Shown: piece after piece, positions 16,885 through 28,300 of the stretch | How positions within the stretch are numbered: the first letter of the stretch is position 1 | Layout of the letters: the number at the start of each line of letters is the position of its first letter | NCBI RefSeq assembly: GCF_900102085.1 | Contig: NZ_FMVM01000018.1 | Span: 62,001 to 126,000, forward strand | From: Paenibacillus polysaccharolyticus | GTDB taxonomy: Bacteria > Bacillota > Bacilli > Paenibacillales > Paenibacillaceae | Reading direction: 5' to 3' | DNA length: 64,000 nt | Program-made: the position numbers and the translations under genes | The notes under the pieces: model-generated | Told to the model about the DNA's origin: nothing | Seen by the model: only the letters and a program-made list of their open reading frames with translations | Database searches by the model: none

Positions 16885-19800
16885 TTGAAAAACTCAAGAA
16901 AACGGTTGAAAAAGCAAGCGGAGCAAATGTCTAAAGTGATGCTGGCGTTTGCACTATTGTCGCCTCAGACATGGATACCTGAATGGAGCCAAGCGGGCAC
17001 GGCTATGGCAGCAACGGTAGAGAATATTGGGGTGGTATCCGATACATCTTCATTAAAGGCGGTACAATCCTCCAAAGTGAAAGTGGAGATGAACAATGAT
17101 GGAAAATACCGAATCGTATTACTACCAAGTACGAACGTTTTTTACGGAGGTGACACCGGTAATGTATCGACGATTATTGACCATCATGGCACAGCAATCA
17201 ATTTCAAATCATTGCCGCTGAATTATTATCGAATTAACAACAATGTCATCGAGATGTCCAGACAAAAAGACAATGTAGAGTATATTTTGCGAGTCTCCAT
17301 CGTAAATGCGACATCTCAAGGCGGATATATGAAGGTGGAACTGGAAGCGATAAATCGAAGCGGCTCAGCGCTGAATCTTGGGGGGACTTTTTATTGGGAT
17401 ACGATGGTGAACGGCAACGATGCTTCTCCTTTTGAAGTCATTCAGAACGGGTGGCGCAATTATAGCGGAGGCGTACAGGTGACGGCTTTTTATGCCAACA
17501 CGTACAACGTCGTTAATGCTGACCGTGTATTCATGGGACAATATCAAAGCCCGGATAGTGCCCAGTTGACAGGGGGCTCAGCTCCATCAGCCTATACACC
17601 TGGACAGATCGTGAATGCGAGTGATACTGCAGCTCAGTTCTGGTGGGACGCGAGATCAACGGGTAATCAGGGATCACGGAAATTTTCAACCATTGTAGGC
17701 ATTGGGCCACAAAACGTTCCGCCTTCTTTTACATTAACAGCACCTGCATCAGGTCAAACGTATTACAAAGGGGAACAGTTGCAGATTTCAGGTACAACAC
17801 GGGATAACGACGCAGGCGATCTGTTAACGGTCAAGTGGTCCATTGACGGCGGGCCTGAGAATGTTCTGACGCAAATAACGGCAACAGGTTCGAACCAGGC
17901 TTTTAACACCAGCTATACCTTGCCTGATACCTTGCCGGACGGATCTCATTACTTGCAAGTATGGGTTATGGACGATAAGGGCGGAGTATCCTCCGCGGGA
18001 ACAGTTAACTTCTTGGTCAGAAGTTTTGTCGTACCCGGAACTCCGACGTATACCCTGGTGAATAATAATAATCTGACGGTGAACTGGGATAAAAGAGTAA
18101 ATGATGCTTCTGTAACGTATGAACTGAAAAATATGACAACGAATCAGACCTACGATACAGGCACATCCAACACGAGACAGCTGACGGGTCTAACACCCAA
18201 TACAAGTTATTCGTTTGCCGTACGCGCGAAAAATTCAAGCGGTGCTTATACGGGCTACTCAGCTACATCCTCCAAATACACACTTGCGAATCCACCTGCG
18301 GATGTTGCTGCTTCACAAATCGGAAATAACGTAACAGCCAGCTGGACTACAAACGGTAATCCTGCCGGTACCAGATACAAAACGGAAATCCGCAATGTGA
18401 ATGGACAAGTGCTTCAATCATCAACGACAACTTCTACCTCGATGACTACAGCCTTAACAGGACTGGAGGATGGACGTTATGAACTGCATGTAGCAGCTTT
18501 GAATGCTGAAGGTATTCAGACAGCCTTTGTCTTGGCAGGGCAGATTATGAAAGATACAACCGGACCTTCTGCTCCTTCCATTACCCTCACCCCTTCAACG
18601 TGGACAAAAGAAGAGGTTCTTGTCACGGTTGAAGCGGGGACGGATCAATGGAGTGGAACCCAGAAGACGGAAGTGAAGATTGGCCTCACTGGTGAATGGA
18701 GAGAATATACCGGGCCATTCACGATGAACGATGAGGGAAGTACAACAATCACAGTACGGAGCGTGGATGCATTCGGGAACTTGGGTCAGGAAAGCCGTGT
18801 GACTGCACGAGTTGACCGGACGGCTCCAACCCCGCCGTTGATTTCCTTGAATCCAGCGGAATGGACGAAGGAATCGGTTGTCGTTACCTTGACGGAAGGT
18901 ACGGATGATGCAAGTGGTATCGCCTTAACACAATATAAACTTGGTGAGAGTACACAATGGATCGATTACAAAACACCGTTCATTCTGAAAGATGAGGGCG
19001 TAACCGCAATTTACGCACGCAGTATAGATCGAGCTTCGAACGTAAGTGCATTGACGTCAACCGTTGCCCGAATTGACAAAACAGCACCTGAACAACCTGT
19101 GATCCAATTAAGCGAAGCCGACTGGACGAGAGAGGATGTATCTTTTGTCATTACAAGTGGTACAGATGAAGGAAGCGGGACAAGCAAAACGCAGTATCGG
19201 TTAACAGAACACGGGCCTTGGTTAGATTATTTAGGTGAGGTCACGATTAAAGATGAAGGTGAAACTGTAGTTTATGCTCGTACATTTGACCGCGTAGGCA
19301 ATGTAAGTATGTTAGCGCAAGCCACGGCTCGGATCGACAAGACGGCTCCGACAGAACCGGAGATCTCGTTGAGCCAACCCGGCTGGAGTAAAGAAGCTGT
19401 ACAGTTTACGATCGCTGGAAGTGTGGATGATCGAAAAATTACATATGAATATCGATTGGAAAATGAGCCATATACGACCGGAAATAAAGGTACAGTAAAT
19501 ACAGATGGAGCAACTGTAATCTATGCTCGGGCCAAAGATGCAGTCGGTAATGTGAGCAGAGAAGTCAGCAGGACGGTGTATGTGGATAAAACTCTACCGA
19601 ATATTAGCTTTACTCCTGAGGGAGCGGCTTGGACAGATGAAAATATAACGGCTACCGTACAATTCGCAGACAGCCATTCTGGCATAGATGGAACACAACG
19701 TTTCTATCAGATCACAGCTCAGGCAGAAGCTCAAGGAGACTGGCTGGAGGCTGAATCCGATCAGCAGAGCATATCCATATCGTCTGAAGGTACTTGGTAC

Positions 19801-22800
19801 ATCCATGCCAAGACCGCTGACAGAGCAGGCAATACCGTTCAGGTGACATCTTCTCCTTATCGAATTCAACGGAAGCCTAATCAACCAACTCAAGTCCAGT
19901 GGAGTACGGTTGGTGAAACATCGGTAACACTAATAGCTGATTTACCTTCAGGTGAAACTTACAACGCAGGTTACCAATATGAAATCAAAAATAGAACGAC
20001 CGGGCAATCCTGGACACTGCAATATCCGAACAATAGTCTAGTTAATGACACATTGAGCGGAGGGCGAGTTTATGAGTATGAAGTGAGAGCAAGAAATCAT
20101 ACGGGTGTAAGTGAGCCGGCGATTGTGAGTGTTTTAACTTTACCGCCATCTCCAACTGAGGTGCGCATACAAAAAGTGGACGCAGAGCCAAGTCTGGCTA
20201 AAGTAGACTTTGATCACGTACAAGGAGCCACAGCATATCGGGTGACGGCTACGGATTCTAACGGAAGAATCGTTTTTGAACAAACCATCACTGATCCGGA
20301 AAGTCTTCCTTACATTAGCAATCTTGCTCCCGGAATGGTTCATACGATATCTGTTACGCCTATGAATGCGAGTGGTGCTGGTGCAAGTTGTGTAGCCGCA
20401 TTTATGAGTCTACCTGCCGCTCCGGGTGAGTTCGCAGCAGTGCAGATTCGTGAGCATGATATCTCCATGACGTGGGAGTCCGTAACATCGGCTACGTATT
20501 ATGCACTTGCACGTAACGGAGATACGATCTACGAGGGAGGGGAACTCTCCTTCAAGGATGCTGGACTCGAAAGTGGAACAGATTACAGTTATACCGTTGT
20601 TGCAGAAAATGAAACAGGCTCAGGTCCTTATGCGAGTTTACCATTACTAAGAACGTTGCCTGCGCAGGTGACGGGTTTACACGTCACGGATGCCTCGCAC
20701 TCAAGTTTGCCTCTGAACTGGGAAGCCGTTCATGGAGCAGAAGCTTATGAGGTATGGAGTAATGGAGAGAAAGTGGGCGAGATTACAGCTGACAAGAATG
20801 CATGGACACTGACAAATCTGAATCCGGGATCAGCGTACCAACTGGAAGTTCGGGCGGTAAACAGAGCTGGGCATGGAATGAGTAGTTCAATAACGGGACT
20901 AACTATTCCCAAAAGTCCAATAGGACTTCACGTTGTAAGGGCTACGGAACAGGGAGCGACGTTGAGTTGGGAAGCTGTGGCTGGAGCAGACAAATACCGC
21001 GTGACCATTGATGGGCAAACATACGAGATGTCGGGTACAGAGTTGACTGTTAAGAACCTGTCAGGTAGCAATCTGTATACGTATGAAGTGCAAGCAGGGA
21101 ATGCTGCGGGGTATAGTGAGGGCGTAACGAGCACTGTTCTGACGCTGCCAAGGAGGCCGGAAGGATTGCAGGTCAGCTTAACGGAAGAAACGCAGATCGG
21201 TATTCGCTGGCAAGCCGTTCCTACAGCAGAGATGTATATCGTTATGATTAATGGTGCAGAGACAGGCAGAACGTCCGATCTCGAATATAGAGCGGAGGGA
21301 TTGTTACCCGGCCAAGAATACACATTGCAGGTGCAAGCGGTAAACGCAGCGGGTGCTGGTGCACAAGCAGAGCTTGTGCGATTGTCCAAACCTCGTCGTC
21401 CAACGAACATTAAGATGCAACCAGATGTACATGTCACCCGCTTGTCATGGTCTGCCGTTCCGGGAGCTTCTGAATATGTCATATTGCAAGAGGATAAAGA
21501 AGTATACAGAGGCATGGATACAGATGCCGTAATTACAGGGCTTGAAGCTGGGCGATGGCATCATTATAGACTATTCGCGGTCAACAGGCAGTCCTCCCGT
21601 TCTGAAGCGACAGAAGTATCGTTTCTGACATTGCCGATTAAACCGGAGAAGGTGGATGTACGTGACGTAACCGAGAATGGGCTTTCACTCGATTTTACTG
21701 ATACGGGTGTACGTGGAGCTGATCAATATATCATTGAACGTAATGGGCGAGAAGTGGCTCGTATGGAAGCAAGTGAAACTCAGTTTGTAGAAGAACATTT
21801 GAAACCGGGCACAATGTACACTTACGTTATCCGTGCAGTGAATGCAAGCGGTACCGGTGCACCGTTGACGATCAGAACGATGACACAAACGCTACCGCTC
21901 ACAACAGACACGATTGAAGTGATTTCAGGAACCTATTCACAAGACATAAGCTGGGAAGCGGTCACTGGGGCTGTTGCCTATGAAATTCGAAACCAGGCCA
22001 CAGGTGAGGTCACAAGTGTATCTGAGCCTCATGCACATCTCGTGAGTATGGAGGACGGCACGTTGTATCGATTAGAAATTGTGGCTGTAAATGAGCAGGG
22101 ACAGCGCTCCAAACCTGTTCAGATTGAAACGTTAACGAAGCCTTTAGCGCCGCAGACTGCCAGTGTAGAGCAGTTCACAGATCGGTCAGTCAAGCTGGAT
22201 TTATCAGAAATTTCTGTTCGAGGTGTGGAGCAATTTATCATTCGGCGGGATGGTGTCGAGATTGCCAGAATTTCTGCAAATCAGACAGATCAAAAGCAGT
22301 TTGAAGACAGTGGGCTCGTCCCTGGAGAGCGCTATACTTATTCCATTCATACATTTAATACATCGGGCGAGAGTGAAACCGGATTTAACCTTGATGTGAG
22401 AACCTTGCCAGCAACGGTGGATGAAGTGTTGAGTGCACAAGAGATTGGGGAAGAAGATGCAGTACTGGTCTGGCCTAAGGTACAGGGGGCAGAAGGTTAC
22501 ATTGTTCGCATTAATAATGAGGAAGTTACTAGATTAGATGACGCGAACACGACTGAGTTCAGGTTAACGAATTTGAGTAGTGCGGAGGTGTACGACAAAA
22601 TTAAAGTCATTCCGATCAACTCGGCAGGAGAAGGCGCCGCAATTGTGGTTGCCCCTTTTTATACATTGCCACGCATTGATTCGCTCGATATGAGAGTCTT
22701 TCCAGAATCTGATCATATCAAACTGGAGTGGGACTTTTCCTACCCTAACGAAACGTTTGTGATTGTATTGGATGGTGTGGAGCAATATCGTGGACGGAAT

Positions 22801-24390
22801 CAAGAATATGTAGTTGATGGACTGGAGGCGGGCAAACAATATCAGCTTGAGGTATACACGGAAAATGGTGAGCAGACTGCATCGGAAAAAAGAAGCTATT
22901 CCCTCTTAACCAAGCCGGGTTCCCCGATAAAAGTAGCCTATGAAGCCACCAAGGATCAAGTACATCTTCTATTGGAAGAAACACGTGCGGCTGGTGCCGA
23001 GCAGTTTTCAATTGAAAGGAATGGTCTGGAGATTGCCCGTATTAGCGCTAAGGAGACAAGGTATGAAGATACGGATCTTGAGCGCGGAACACGATACAAC
23101 TATGTTATTCGAGCGATCAACGCTTCGGGCACAAGTGATGACGGATTTATGCTGCAAGCTGTGACTTTACCTGGTAAGTTAAATGTACCGCCAATTGTGC
23201 AGGACCGTTCCGTATCTGGTGCGACGCTCGTTTGGGAACTTGTACCCGGTGCAGAGGGTTATCGGATTTATCAAAATAAAGAAGTAGTCGGAACAACAGC
23301 TGAAACGTCGCTTCAAATCTCCGGATTGACTAGTGCTGCAAAATATGATGATTTTAGTATTATTCCTTATAATGAGGCCGGTGAAGGTGAAGGCATGAAG
23401 GTGCGGGAATTTGAAATGTTACCCTCGTTGCTTGAATCGATTACAGCCACCGCCAAAGGGCCTGATCATATCCTGCTCACGTGGAGATTGGAAACCCAAA
23501 ATGAGATTGTTGTCATCGCTTATAAGGATCAGGAGATTTATCGCGGTCAAAAGCGAGAATATGTCTGGAAAGGCTTAGATGCAGAACGTCATTATGAGAT
23601 TTCAGCGTGGACGGAAAATACGGCTGGTGAGGCAAGTGAGAAGAAAAGCGCAGCAGCAGTAACCATTTCGGTTCCAGTAGTTTCATCGAACGGTGGAAGT
23701 GCAGGAAATAACACCAGTACAACTAATTCAAAAGATCAGGATGAAAATTCCAAGGACAAGAATGAGGAAAAAGATAAGGATACAACGAATACTCAGCCTG
23801 GAGGAATAACAAGTAGGCGAGTTGCTTTTTTAGATATTGACCAAACGTTTAATAAAGACCAGATTACTTGGCTTGCTGAGCACAATATTATACAGGGGGT
23901 AAGCTCAACGCGTTACGAACCGCGTCGTCCCATTACTCGAGCAGAGTTTACAGCACTTATTGTGCGTTTAATGAGGCTGGATATCTCGTTGAAACCATCA
24001 CATGTTTTTCAGGATGTGAATGAGACGGATTGGTTTGCACCTGAGATCAACACAGCAGCCGAGCGTGATGTTGTACAAGGTATGGGGAATGGAAAATTTG
24101 CTCCACATGCTCTGGTGACTCGCGAGCAAGCCTCCAAAATTATAGCCAATGTGGTTCATCAGATTAGAAGCGAGCCGATCACCTCACATAAGACATTCAC
24201 TGACCAGGTCGATGTCTCCAACTGGGCCAAGGAGGAGGTCGCGGAGTTAGCAGGTATCTATATGATTAACGGATACGAGGACGGCAGTTTCCGCCCATTA
24301 CAAGCGTTGAGTAGAGCTGAAGCGGCCGCGTTAATATTCCGTTTGAATAAACTGATGCAGGTTATTGCCAGCGACGCAGATTCCCTTTGA
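16885..24390 (+). CDS. Giant exported protein: Ig-like modules, FN3 array, three SLH domains
   Basis: The 2501-residue product begins with a very basic n-region and hydrophobic stretch (signal peptide, cut near AMAA, residue ~45). A beta-rich N-terminal domain of about 250 residues of unknown type is followed by a cadherin/Ig-like module (~285-375), two FN3 domains (~380-555) and five Ig-like repeats linked by DKTAP-type joints (~560-990). Then come about 16 FN3 domains (~995-2265), a low-complexity Ser/Asn/Asp/Lys linker (~2270-2310) and three S-layer homology domains (ITRAEFTALIVRLM and related) that anchor it to cell-wall pyruvylated polymer. The TTG at 16885 lies 10 nt after AAGGAG. It is probably a surface adhesin; no catalytic domain was recognised. 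Confidence 0.88.
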   Translation: MKNSRKRLKKQAEQMSKVMLAFALLSPQTWIPEWSQAGTAMAATVENIGVVSDTSSLKAVQSSKVKVEMNNDGKYRIVLLPSTNVFYGGDTGNVSTIIDHHGTAINFKSLPLNYYRINNNVIEMSRQKDNVEYILRVSIVNATSQGGYMKVELEAINRSGSALNLGGTFYWDTMVNGNDASPFEVIQNGWRNYSGGVQVTAFYANTYNVVNADRVFMGQYQSPDSAQLTGGSAPSAYTPGQIVNASDTAAQFWWDARSTGNQGSRKFSTIVGIGPQNVPPSFTLTAPASGQTYYKGEQLQISGTTRDNDAGDLLTVKWSIDGGPENVLTQITATGSNQAFNTSYTLPDTLPDGSHYLQVWVMDDKGGVSSAGTVNFLVRSFVVPGTPTYTLVNNNNLTVNWDKRVNDASVTYELKNMTTNQTYDTGTSNTRQLTGLTPNTSYSFAVRAKNSSGAYTGYSATSSKYTLANPPADVAASQIGNNVTASWTTNGNPAGTRYKTEIRNVNGQVLQSSTTTSTSMTTALTGLEDGRYELHVAALNAEGIQTAFVLAGQIMKDTTGPSAPSITLTPSTWTKEEVLVTVEAGTDQWSGTQKTEVKIGLTGEWREYTGPFTMNDEGSTTITVRSVDAFGNLGQESRVTARVDRTAPTPPLISLNPAEWTKESVVVTLTEGTDDASGIALTQYKLGESTQWIDYKTPFILKDEGVTAIYARSIDRASNVSALTSTVARIDKTAPEQPVIQLSEADWTREDVSFVITSGTDEGSGTSKTQYRLTEHGPWLDYLGEVTIKDEGETVVYARTFDRVGNVSMLAQATARIDKTAPTEPEISLSQPGWSKEAVQFTIAGSVDDRKITYEYRLENEPYTTGNKGTVNTDGATVIYARAKDAVGNVSREVSRTVYVDKTLPNISFTPEGAAWTDENITATVQFADSHSGIDGTQRFYQITAQAEAQGDWLEAESDQQSISISSEGTWYIHAKTADRAGNTVQVTSSPYRIQRKPNQPTQVQWSTVGETSVTLIADLPSGETYNAGYQYEIKNRTTGQSWTLQYPNNSLVNDTLSGGRVYEYEVRARNHTGVSEPAIVSVLTLPPSPTEVRIQKVDAEPSLAKVDFDHVQGATAYRVTATDSNGRIVFEQTITDPESLPYISNLAPGMVHTISVTPMNASGAGASCVAAFMSLPAAPGEFAAVQIREHDISMTWESVTSATYYALARNGDTIYEGGELSFKDAGLESGTDYSYTVVAENETGSGPYASLPLLRTLPAQVTGLHVTDASHSSLPLNWEAVHGAEAYEVWSNGEKVGEITADKNAWTLTNLNPGSAYQLEVRAVNRAGHGMSSSITGLTIPKSPIGLHVVRATEQGATLSWEAVAGADKYRVTIDGQTYEMSGTELTVKNLSGSNLYTYEVQAGNAAGYSEGVTSTVLTLPRRPEGLQVSLTEETQIGIRWQAVPTAEMYIVMINGAETGRTSDLEYRAEGLLPGQEYTLQVQAVNAAGAGAQAELVRLSKPRRPTNIKMQPDVHVTRLSWSAVPGASEYVILQEDKEVYRGMDTDAVITGLEAGRWHHYRLFAVNRQSSRSEATEVSFLTLPIKPEKVDVRDVTENGLSLDFTDTGVRGADQYIIERNGREVARMEASETQFVEEHLKPGTMYTYVIRAVNASGTGAPLTIRTMTQTLPLTTDTIEVISGTYSQDISWEAVTGAVAYEIRNQATGEVTSVSEPHAHLVSMEDGTLYRLEIVAVNEQGQRSKPVQIETLTKPLAPQTASVEQFTDRSVKLDLSEISVRGVEQFIIRRDGVEIARISANQTDQKQFEDSGLVPGERYTYSIHTFNTSGESETGFNLDVRTLPATVDEVLSAQEIGEEDAVLVWPKVQGAEGYIVRINNEEVTRLDDANTTEFRLTNLSSAEVYDKIKVIPINSAGEGAAIVVAPFYTLPRIDSLDMRVFPESDHIKLEWDFSYPNETFVIVLDGVEQYRGRNQEYVVDGLEAGKQYQLEVYTENGEQTASEKRSYSLLTKPGSPIKVAYEATKDQVHLLLEETRAAGAEQFSIERNGLEIARISAKETRYEDTDLERGTRYNYVIRAINASGTSDDGFMLQAVTLPGKLNVPPIVQDRSVSGATLVWELVPGAEGYRIYQNKEVVGTTAETSLQISGLTSAAKYDDFSIIPYNEAGEGEGMKVREFEMLPSLLESITATAKGPDHILLTWRLETQNEIVVIAYKDQEIYRGQKREYVWKGLDAERHYEISAWTENTAGEASEKKSAAAVTISVPVVSSNGGSAGNNTSTTNSKDQDENSKDKNEEKDKDTTNTQPGGITSRRVAFLDIDQTFNKDQITWLAEHNIIQGVSSTRYEPRRPITRAEFTALIVRLMRLDISLKPSHVFQDVNETDWFAPEINTAAERDVVQGMGNGKFAPHALVTREQASKIIANVVHQIRSEPITSHKTFTDQVDVSNWAKEEVAELAGIYMINGYEDGSFRPLQALSRAEAAALIFRLNKLMQVIASDADSL
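22140..23670 (+). repeat. Two tandem copies of a three-FN3 super-repeat inside the giant gene
   Basis: Units at about 22140-22915 and 22916-23670 each contain three distinct FN3 types in the same order. Type A has EQFIIRRDG or EQFSIERNG, then EIARISA. Type B has LVW-x4-GAEGY. Type C has DHIKLEW or DHILLTW, then YRG-x3-EYV. A single further type-A domain (ADQYIIERNG) lies near 21640-21890. The copies are similar in protein but diverged, so the duplication is not recent. Confidence 0.8.
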
Positions 24391-24447
24391 ATTGGTTTTA
24401 ATGTTATGATTGGTTTCAAAAAAGGTAATGAATTATGGTGATGAAAA

Positions 24448-25158
24448 ATGAATAATAAATTTATCCGAATATACGAAGATATCGCTGGACGTATTCGGAA
24501 CGGAGACATTGAAGCGGGCACACTGCTTCAATCAGAACTGGATTTATCAGAACGATATCAAACATCCAGAGAAACGATACGTAAAGCACTGAAAATGCTA
24601 TATGAAGAAGGTTACATTCAGAAGATTCAAGGTAAGGGTTCCATTGTACTGGATATCCGTAAAATTGATTTTCCCGTGTCAGGTCTCGTTAGCTTTAAGG
24701 AGCTCGCACAAAAAATGGGACACCGCGCACAAACGGTTGTGAAGCTGTTTGCGGAACAAGGGATTGATCAGACGCTCAGCCAAAAGACCAGCTTTGGTCT
24801 GAATGAACAAGTGTGGCAGATCAATCGTGTTCGCATTGTGGATGGAGAACATGTCATTCTGGACAAAGACTACATCAGTCAGCGCTTAATCCCGGGGCTG
24901 AACCAGGAAATCTGTAATGACTCCATCTATGAGTATATTGAACAGAAGCTTGGGCTATCGATTTCTTATGCCAAGAAAGAAATTTTGGTGGAGGAGCCTA
25001 CGGCTGAGGATCGCGAGTTACTTGATCTTGACGGTTTTCACAATGTTGTTGTCGTGAGAAGTCAGGTGTATCTAGAAGATACTAGTCAGTTCCAGTATAC
25101 GGAATCACGGCATCGACCGGACAAGTTCACATTTGTAGACTTTGCCAGACGCAAGTAA
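24448..25158 (+). CDS. treR: Trehalose operon repressor TreR (GntR/HutC family)
   Basis: The 236-residue protein has an N-terminal GntR winged helix (YQTSRETIRKALKML, residues ~38-52) and a UTRA effector domain. The linker sequence FPVSGLVSFKELAQ and the end QYTESRHRPDKFTFVDFARR closely follow Bacillus TreR. TreR represses trehalose uptake and phosphotrehalase genes and is relieved by trehalose-6-phosphate. Neither treA nor treP is in the window, so it is separated from its usual partners. A terminator follows before the DUF5107 gene. Function is inferred from similarity. Confidence 0.87.
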   Translation: MNNKFIRIYEDIAGRIRNGDIEAGTLLQSELDLSERYQTSRETIRKALKMLYEEGYIQKIQGKGSIVLDIRKIDFPVSGLVSFKELAQKMGHRAQTVVKLFAEQGIDQTLSQKTSFGLNEQVWQINRVRIVDGEHVILDKDYISQRLIPGLNQEICNDSIYEYIEQKLGLSISYAKKEILVEEPTAEDRELLDLDGFHNVVVVRSQVYLEDTSQFQYTESRHRPDKFTFVDFARRK

Positions 25159-25228
25159 ACGGGGTAGAAAGGTAGAATATATGTAATGCGTATTCAGTAA
25201 TTGAAGACATAACCTAATGTCGACAGAA

Positions 25229-25277
25229 AAAAAGAGTATCAGGTCACTGTAATCAGAGGTGATCGGGTACTCTTTTT
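25229..25277 (+). terminator. Terminator after treR
   Basis: AAAAAGAGTA pairs with TACTCTTTTT around a loop that can itself form a small GGTCAC/GGTGATC helix. It separates treR from the next gene. Confidence 0.75.
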
Positions 25278-25396
25278 GCCATGCAACATTCCAGTCATGA
25301 TCCGAAGATCGTCCATCAATAACCGTTAAATGTCAATGTCAGTCTTGCTTATCTAAGCGTATGATCATCCTATCTCGAAGCAAGGAGTGAGCGAAT

Positions 25397-28300
25397 TTGG
25401 AATTGAAGCAGGTTAGTGCAGAGACGTCCGTTCGGATCTGGGAAGAGAATAGAGACATTCCAACCTATAGCACAGGTAAACCCGATAAAAATCCAATGTT
25501 TCTTGAAAAACGAATCTATCAGGGCAGTTCGGGTAAGGTATATCCTTATCCCGTCATTGATCGAATCGAGAATGAGGCGAAACTGCAATCGTATCGATTG
25601 ATTATTCTTGAAAACGAATATGTCCGCATTGAGATCATGCCAGAACTCGGTGGCCGTATCTATCGTGCGCTGGATCTAACGAACCAGTATGATTTCGTCT
25701 ATTACAACCGAGTGATCAAACCTGCTTTGGTTGGACTTGCAGGGCCTTGGATATCAGGAGGCATTGAATTTAACTGGCCACAGCACCATAGGCCAAACAC
25801 ATTTGGCAAGGTAGATTGTACGCATAGTAGCAATAAGGACGGGAGCGCTACTGTATGGGTGAGTGAGATCGATCGGATGTACGGTACCAAGGTGACGACG
25901 GGTTTTACTTTGTATCCCGGGAGAGCTTACTTGGAGATTCATTCCCAAGTATACAATCGGACAAGTGAACCCCAGACGTTTCTATGGTGGGCTAATCCAG
26001 CGGTCGCTGTGAACGATGATACGCAATCTGTGTTTCCACCAGATGTAAACGCCGTACTGGATCATGGTAAACGTGATGTTTCCCGATTTCCCATTGCTAC
26101 AGGAACGTATTATAAGATGGATTATTCGGAGGGGGTAGATATTTCGCGGTACAAGAATATTCCGGTGCCTACTTCCTACATGGCATACAAGTCCGAATAT
26201 AACTTCGTAGGTGGATATGATCATCGTTTACAGGCAGGGCTGTTACACGTTGCCAATCATCATATCTCACCAGGCAAGAAACAATGGACCTGGGGTAATG
26301 GGGATTTCGGCAAAGCATGGGACAGGCAATTGACGGATGAAGATGGGCCGTATATTGAACTGATGACAGGTATTTTTACGGATAATCAGCCTGATTTTAG
26401 TTGGCTACAGCCATATGAAAGCAAGTCTTTTACTCAATATTTCATGCCTTACAAAGATGTCGGTGTAGTAAAAAATGCAACGATTGACGCAGCGGTTAAT
26501 CTGGCGCTGGATAAGCAGACGGGAACGGCCAAGATTCTGGTTTACGCGACAGCTAATTATGAGAAAGTCTCTATTAAAGTAAAGGGTGCTGAAGGGAATT
26601 ATTTTGAAGACATATGCGATATCTCGCCAACACAATCTTATACAGGTACATTCCCATGGAATGAAGAGGAAGAATGGCATCAATTACAACTGAGTGTATG
26701 TACAAAAGAGGGAAGAGTACTTGTGGCGTATCAGCCAGAGCAGACGCGCATTCAGGAAGTGCCTGATCCTGCGAAGCCGCTACCGCTCCCCTCAGAGATC
26801 CAGACCAACGAACAGCTCTATCTCGCAGGTCTTCATCTGGAGCAGTATCGTCATGCAACCTATGAACCGGAATTATATTATCTAGAAGGACTGAAACGTG
26901 ATCGGACTGATATCCGCCTGAACGTTGCATATGGGACTTTGCTCTTACGAAGATGCCTATTTCAGGAGGCAGAGACTCATTTTAGACAGGCCGTTCAGTC
27001 CCTCACATGGAAAAACACCAATCCGTATGATAGTGAGGCTTATTACCAGCTTGGTTTGAGTTTGAAGCTTCAAGGAAAGATGAAAGAAGCCTATGATGCA
27101 ATATATAAATCCGTTTGGTCAGCACAGTTTCAGGATATCGGATATTTCACTCTCGCCCAGATTGATGTAGCTCAGGATCGGTATGCACAGGCACTCGAAC
27201 ATATTGAATGTGCGCTAATTCGAAACAGTAGAAATCTCAAAGCACGTCACTTGAAGACATCATTGCTTCGAAAAACGGGGTGTAACTCACAAGCCATTTC
27301 GTTTGCTCGTGAAACGCTGGATATAGACCCGATGGAATATGGCACGGCATATGAACTGATGTTATTGTCTGCTGAGCAGGCGAAGAAGGAATATTTCTTG
27401 CGGATGATGAGTGGGGATGTTCACAATTACTTGCACTTGGCTGCAGATTATGCAGAGAGTGGCATGTGGGAGGAAGCACGAAGTGTACTTTCCTCAATAG
27501 AATCCGATTTGACTAGACAATACCCGATGCTTGGTTATGCTCAGGCATATCTGTATCGGCAGTTGCATCAACTGGATCAGGCATCTCAATGTCAGGCACA
27601 GGCGAGTGCCGCAGGGACGGAATATTGTTTTCCGAATACACCGTTCGAATGCATGATTCTTCAAGATGCGCTTGAAGCGGACCCAGAGGATGCACATGCA
27701 CATTATTATATGGGTAACTGGCTCTACGACCACAAACGTTACGAGGATGCGATAAACCACTGGGAGATGTCTTGTAAAATAAACCTGGCCTTCCCTACGG
27801 TACACCGAAATCTAGGTCTGGCTTATTACAACAAGGTGAATCAGCCTGATAAAGCGTTGACTTCGCTGGAGGAAGCATTTCGGCTGGAGCCGCAGGATGC
27901 CCGTGTATTCTACGAGTTGGATCAATTACAGAAGAAGCTGGGATGCTCTCCAGCAGAACGATTGCAGCGGTTTGAGTCTCACATGGAGCTGGTACATCAA
28001 CGGGATGACTTATACATCGAGTGGGTTACGTTGTTGAATATGTTAAGTCATCATCAGGAGGCTTACAATGCACTGCAAACAAGAACATTTCATCCATGGG
28101 AGGGCGGAGAAGGTAAAGTTACGGGTCAGTATGTGACGGCTCTGACGGAACTTGCTAAGCAAAAACTCACGGAAAAGCATCCAGAAGAAGCTATAGAATT
28201 GTTGCTTCGGGCTCAGAAGTATCCTGAAAATCTGGGGGAAGGCAAGCTTGCGGGCAGTGCAGACAATGCACTTTATTATGTTCTGGGCTGTGCATATGAA

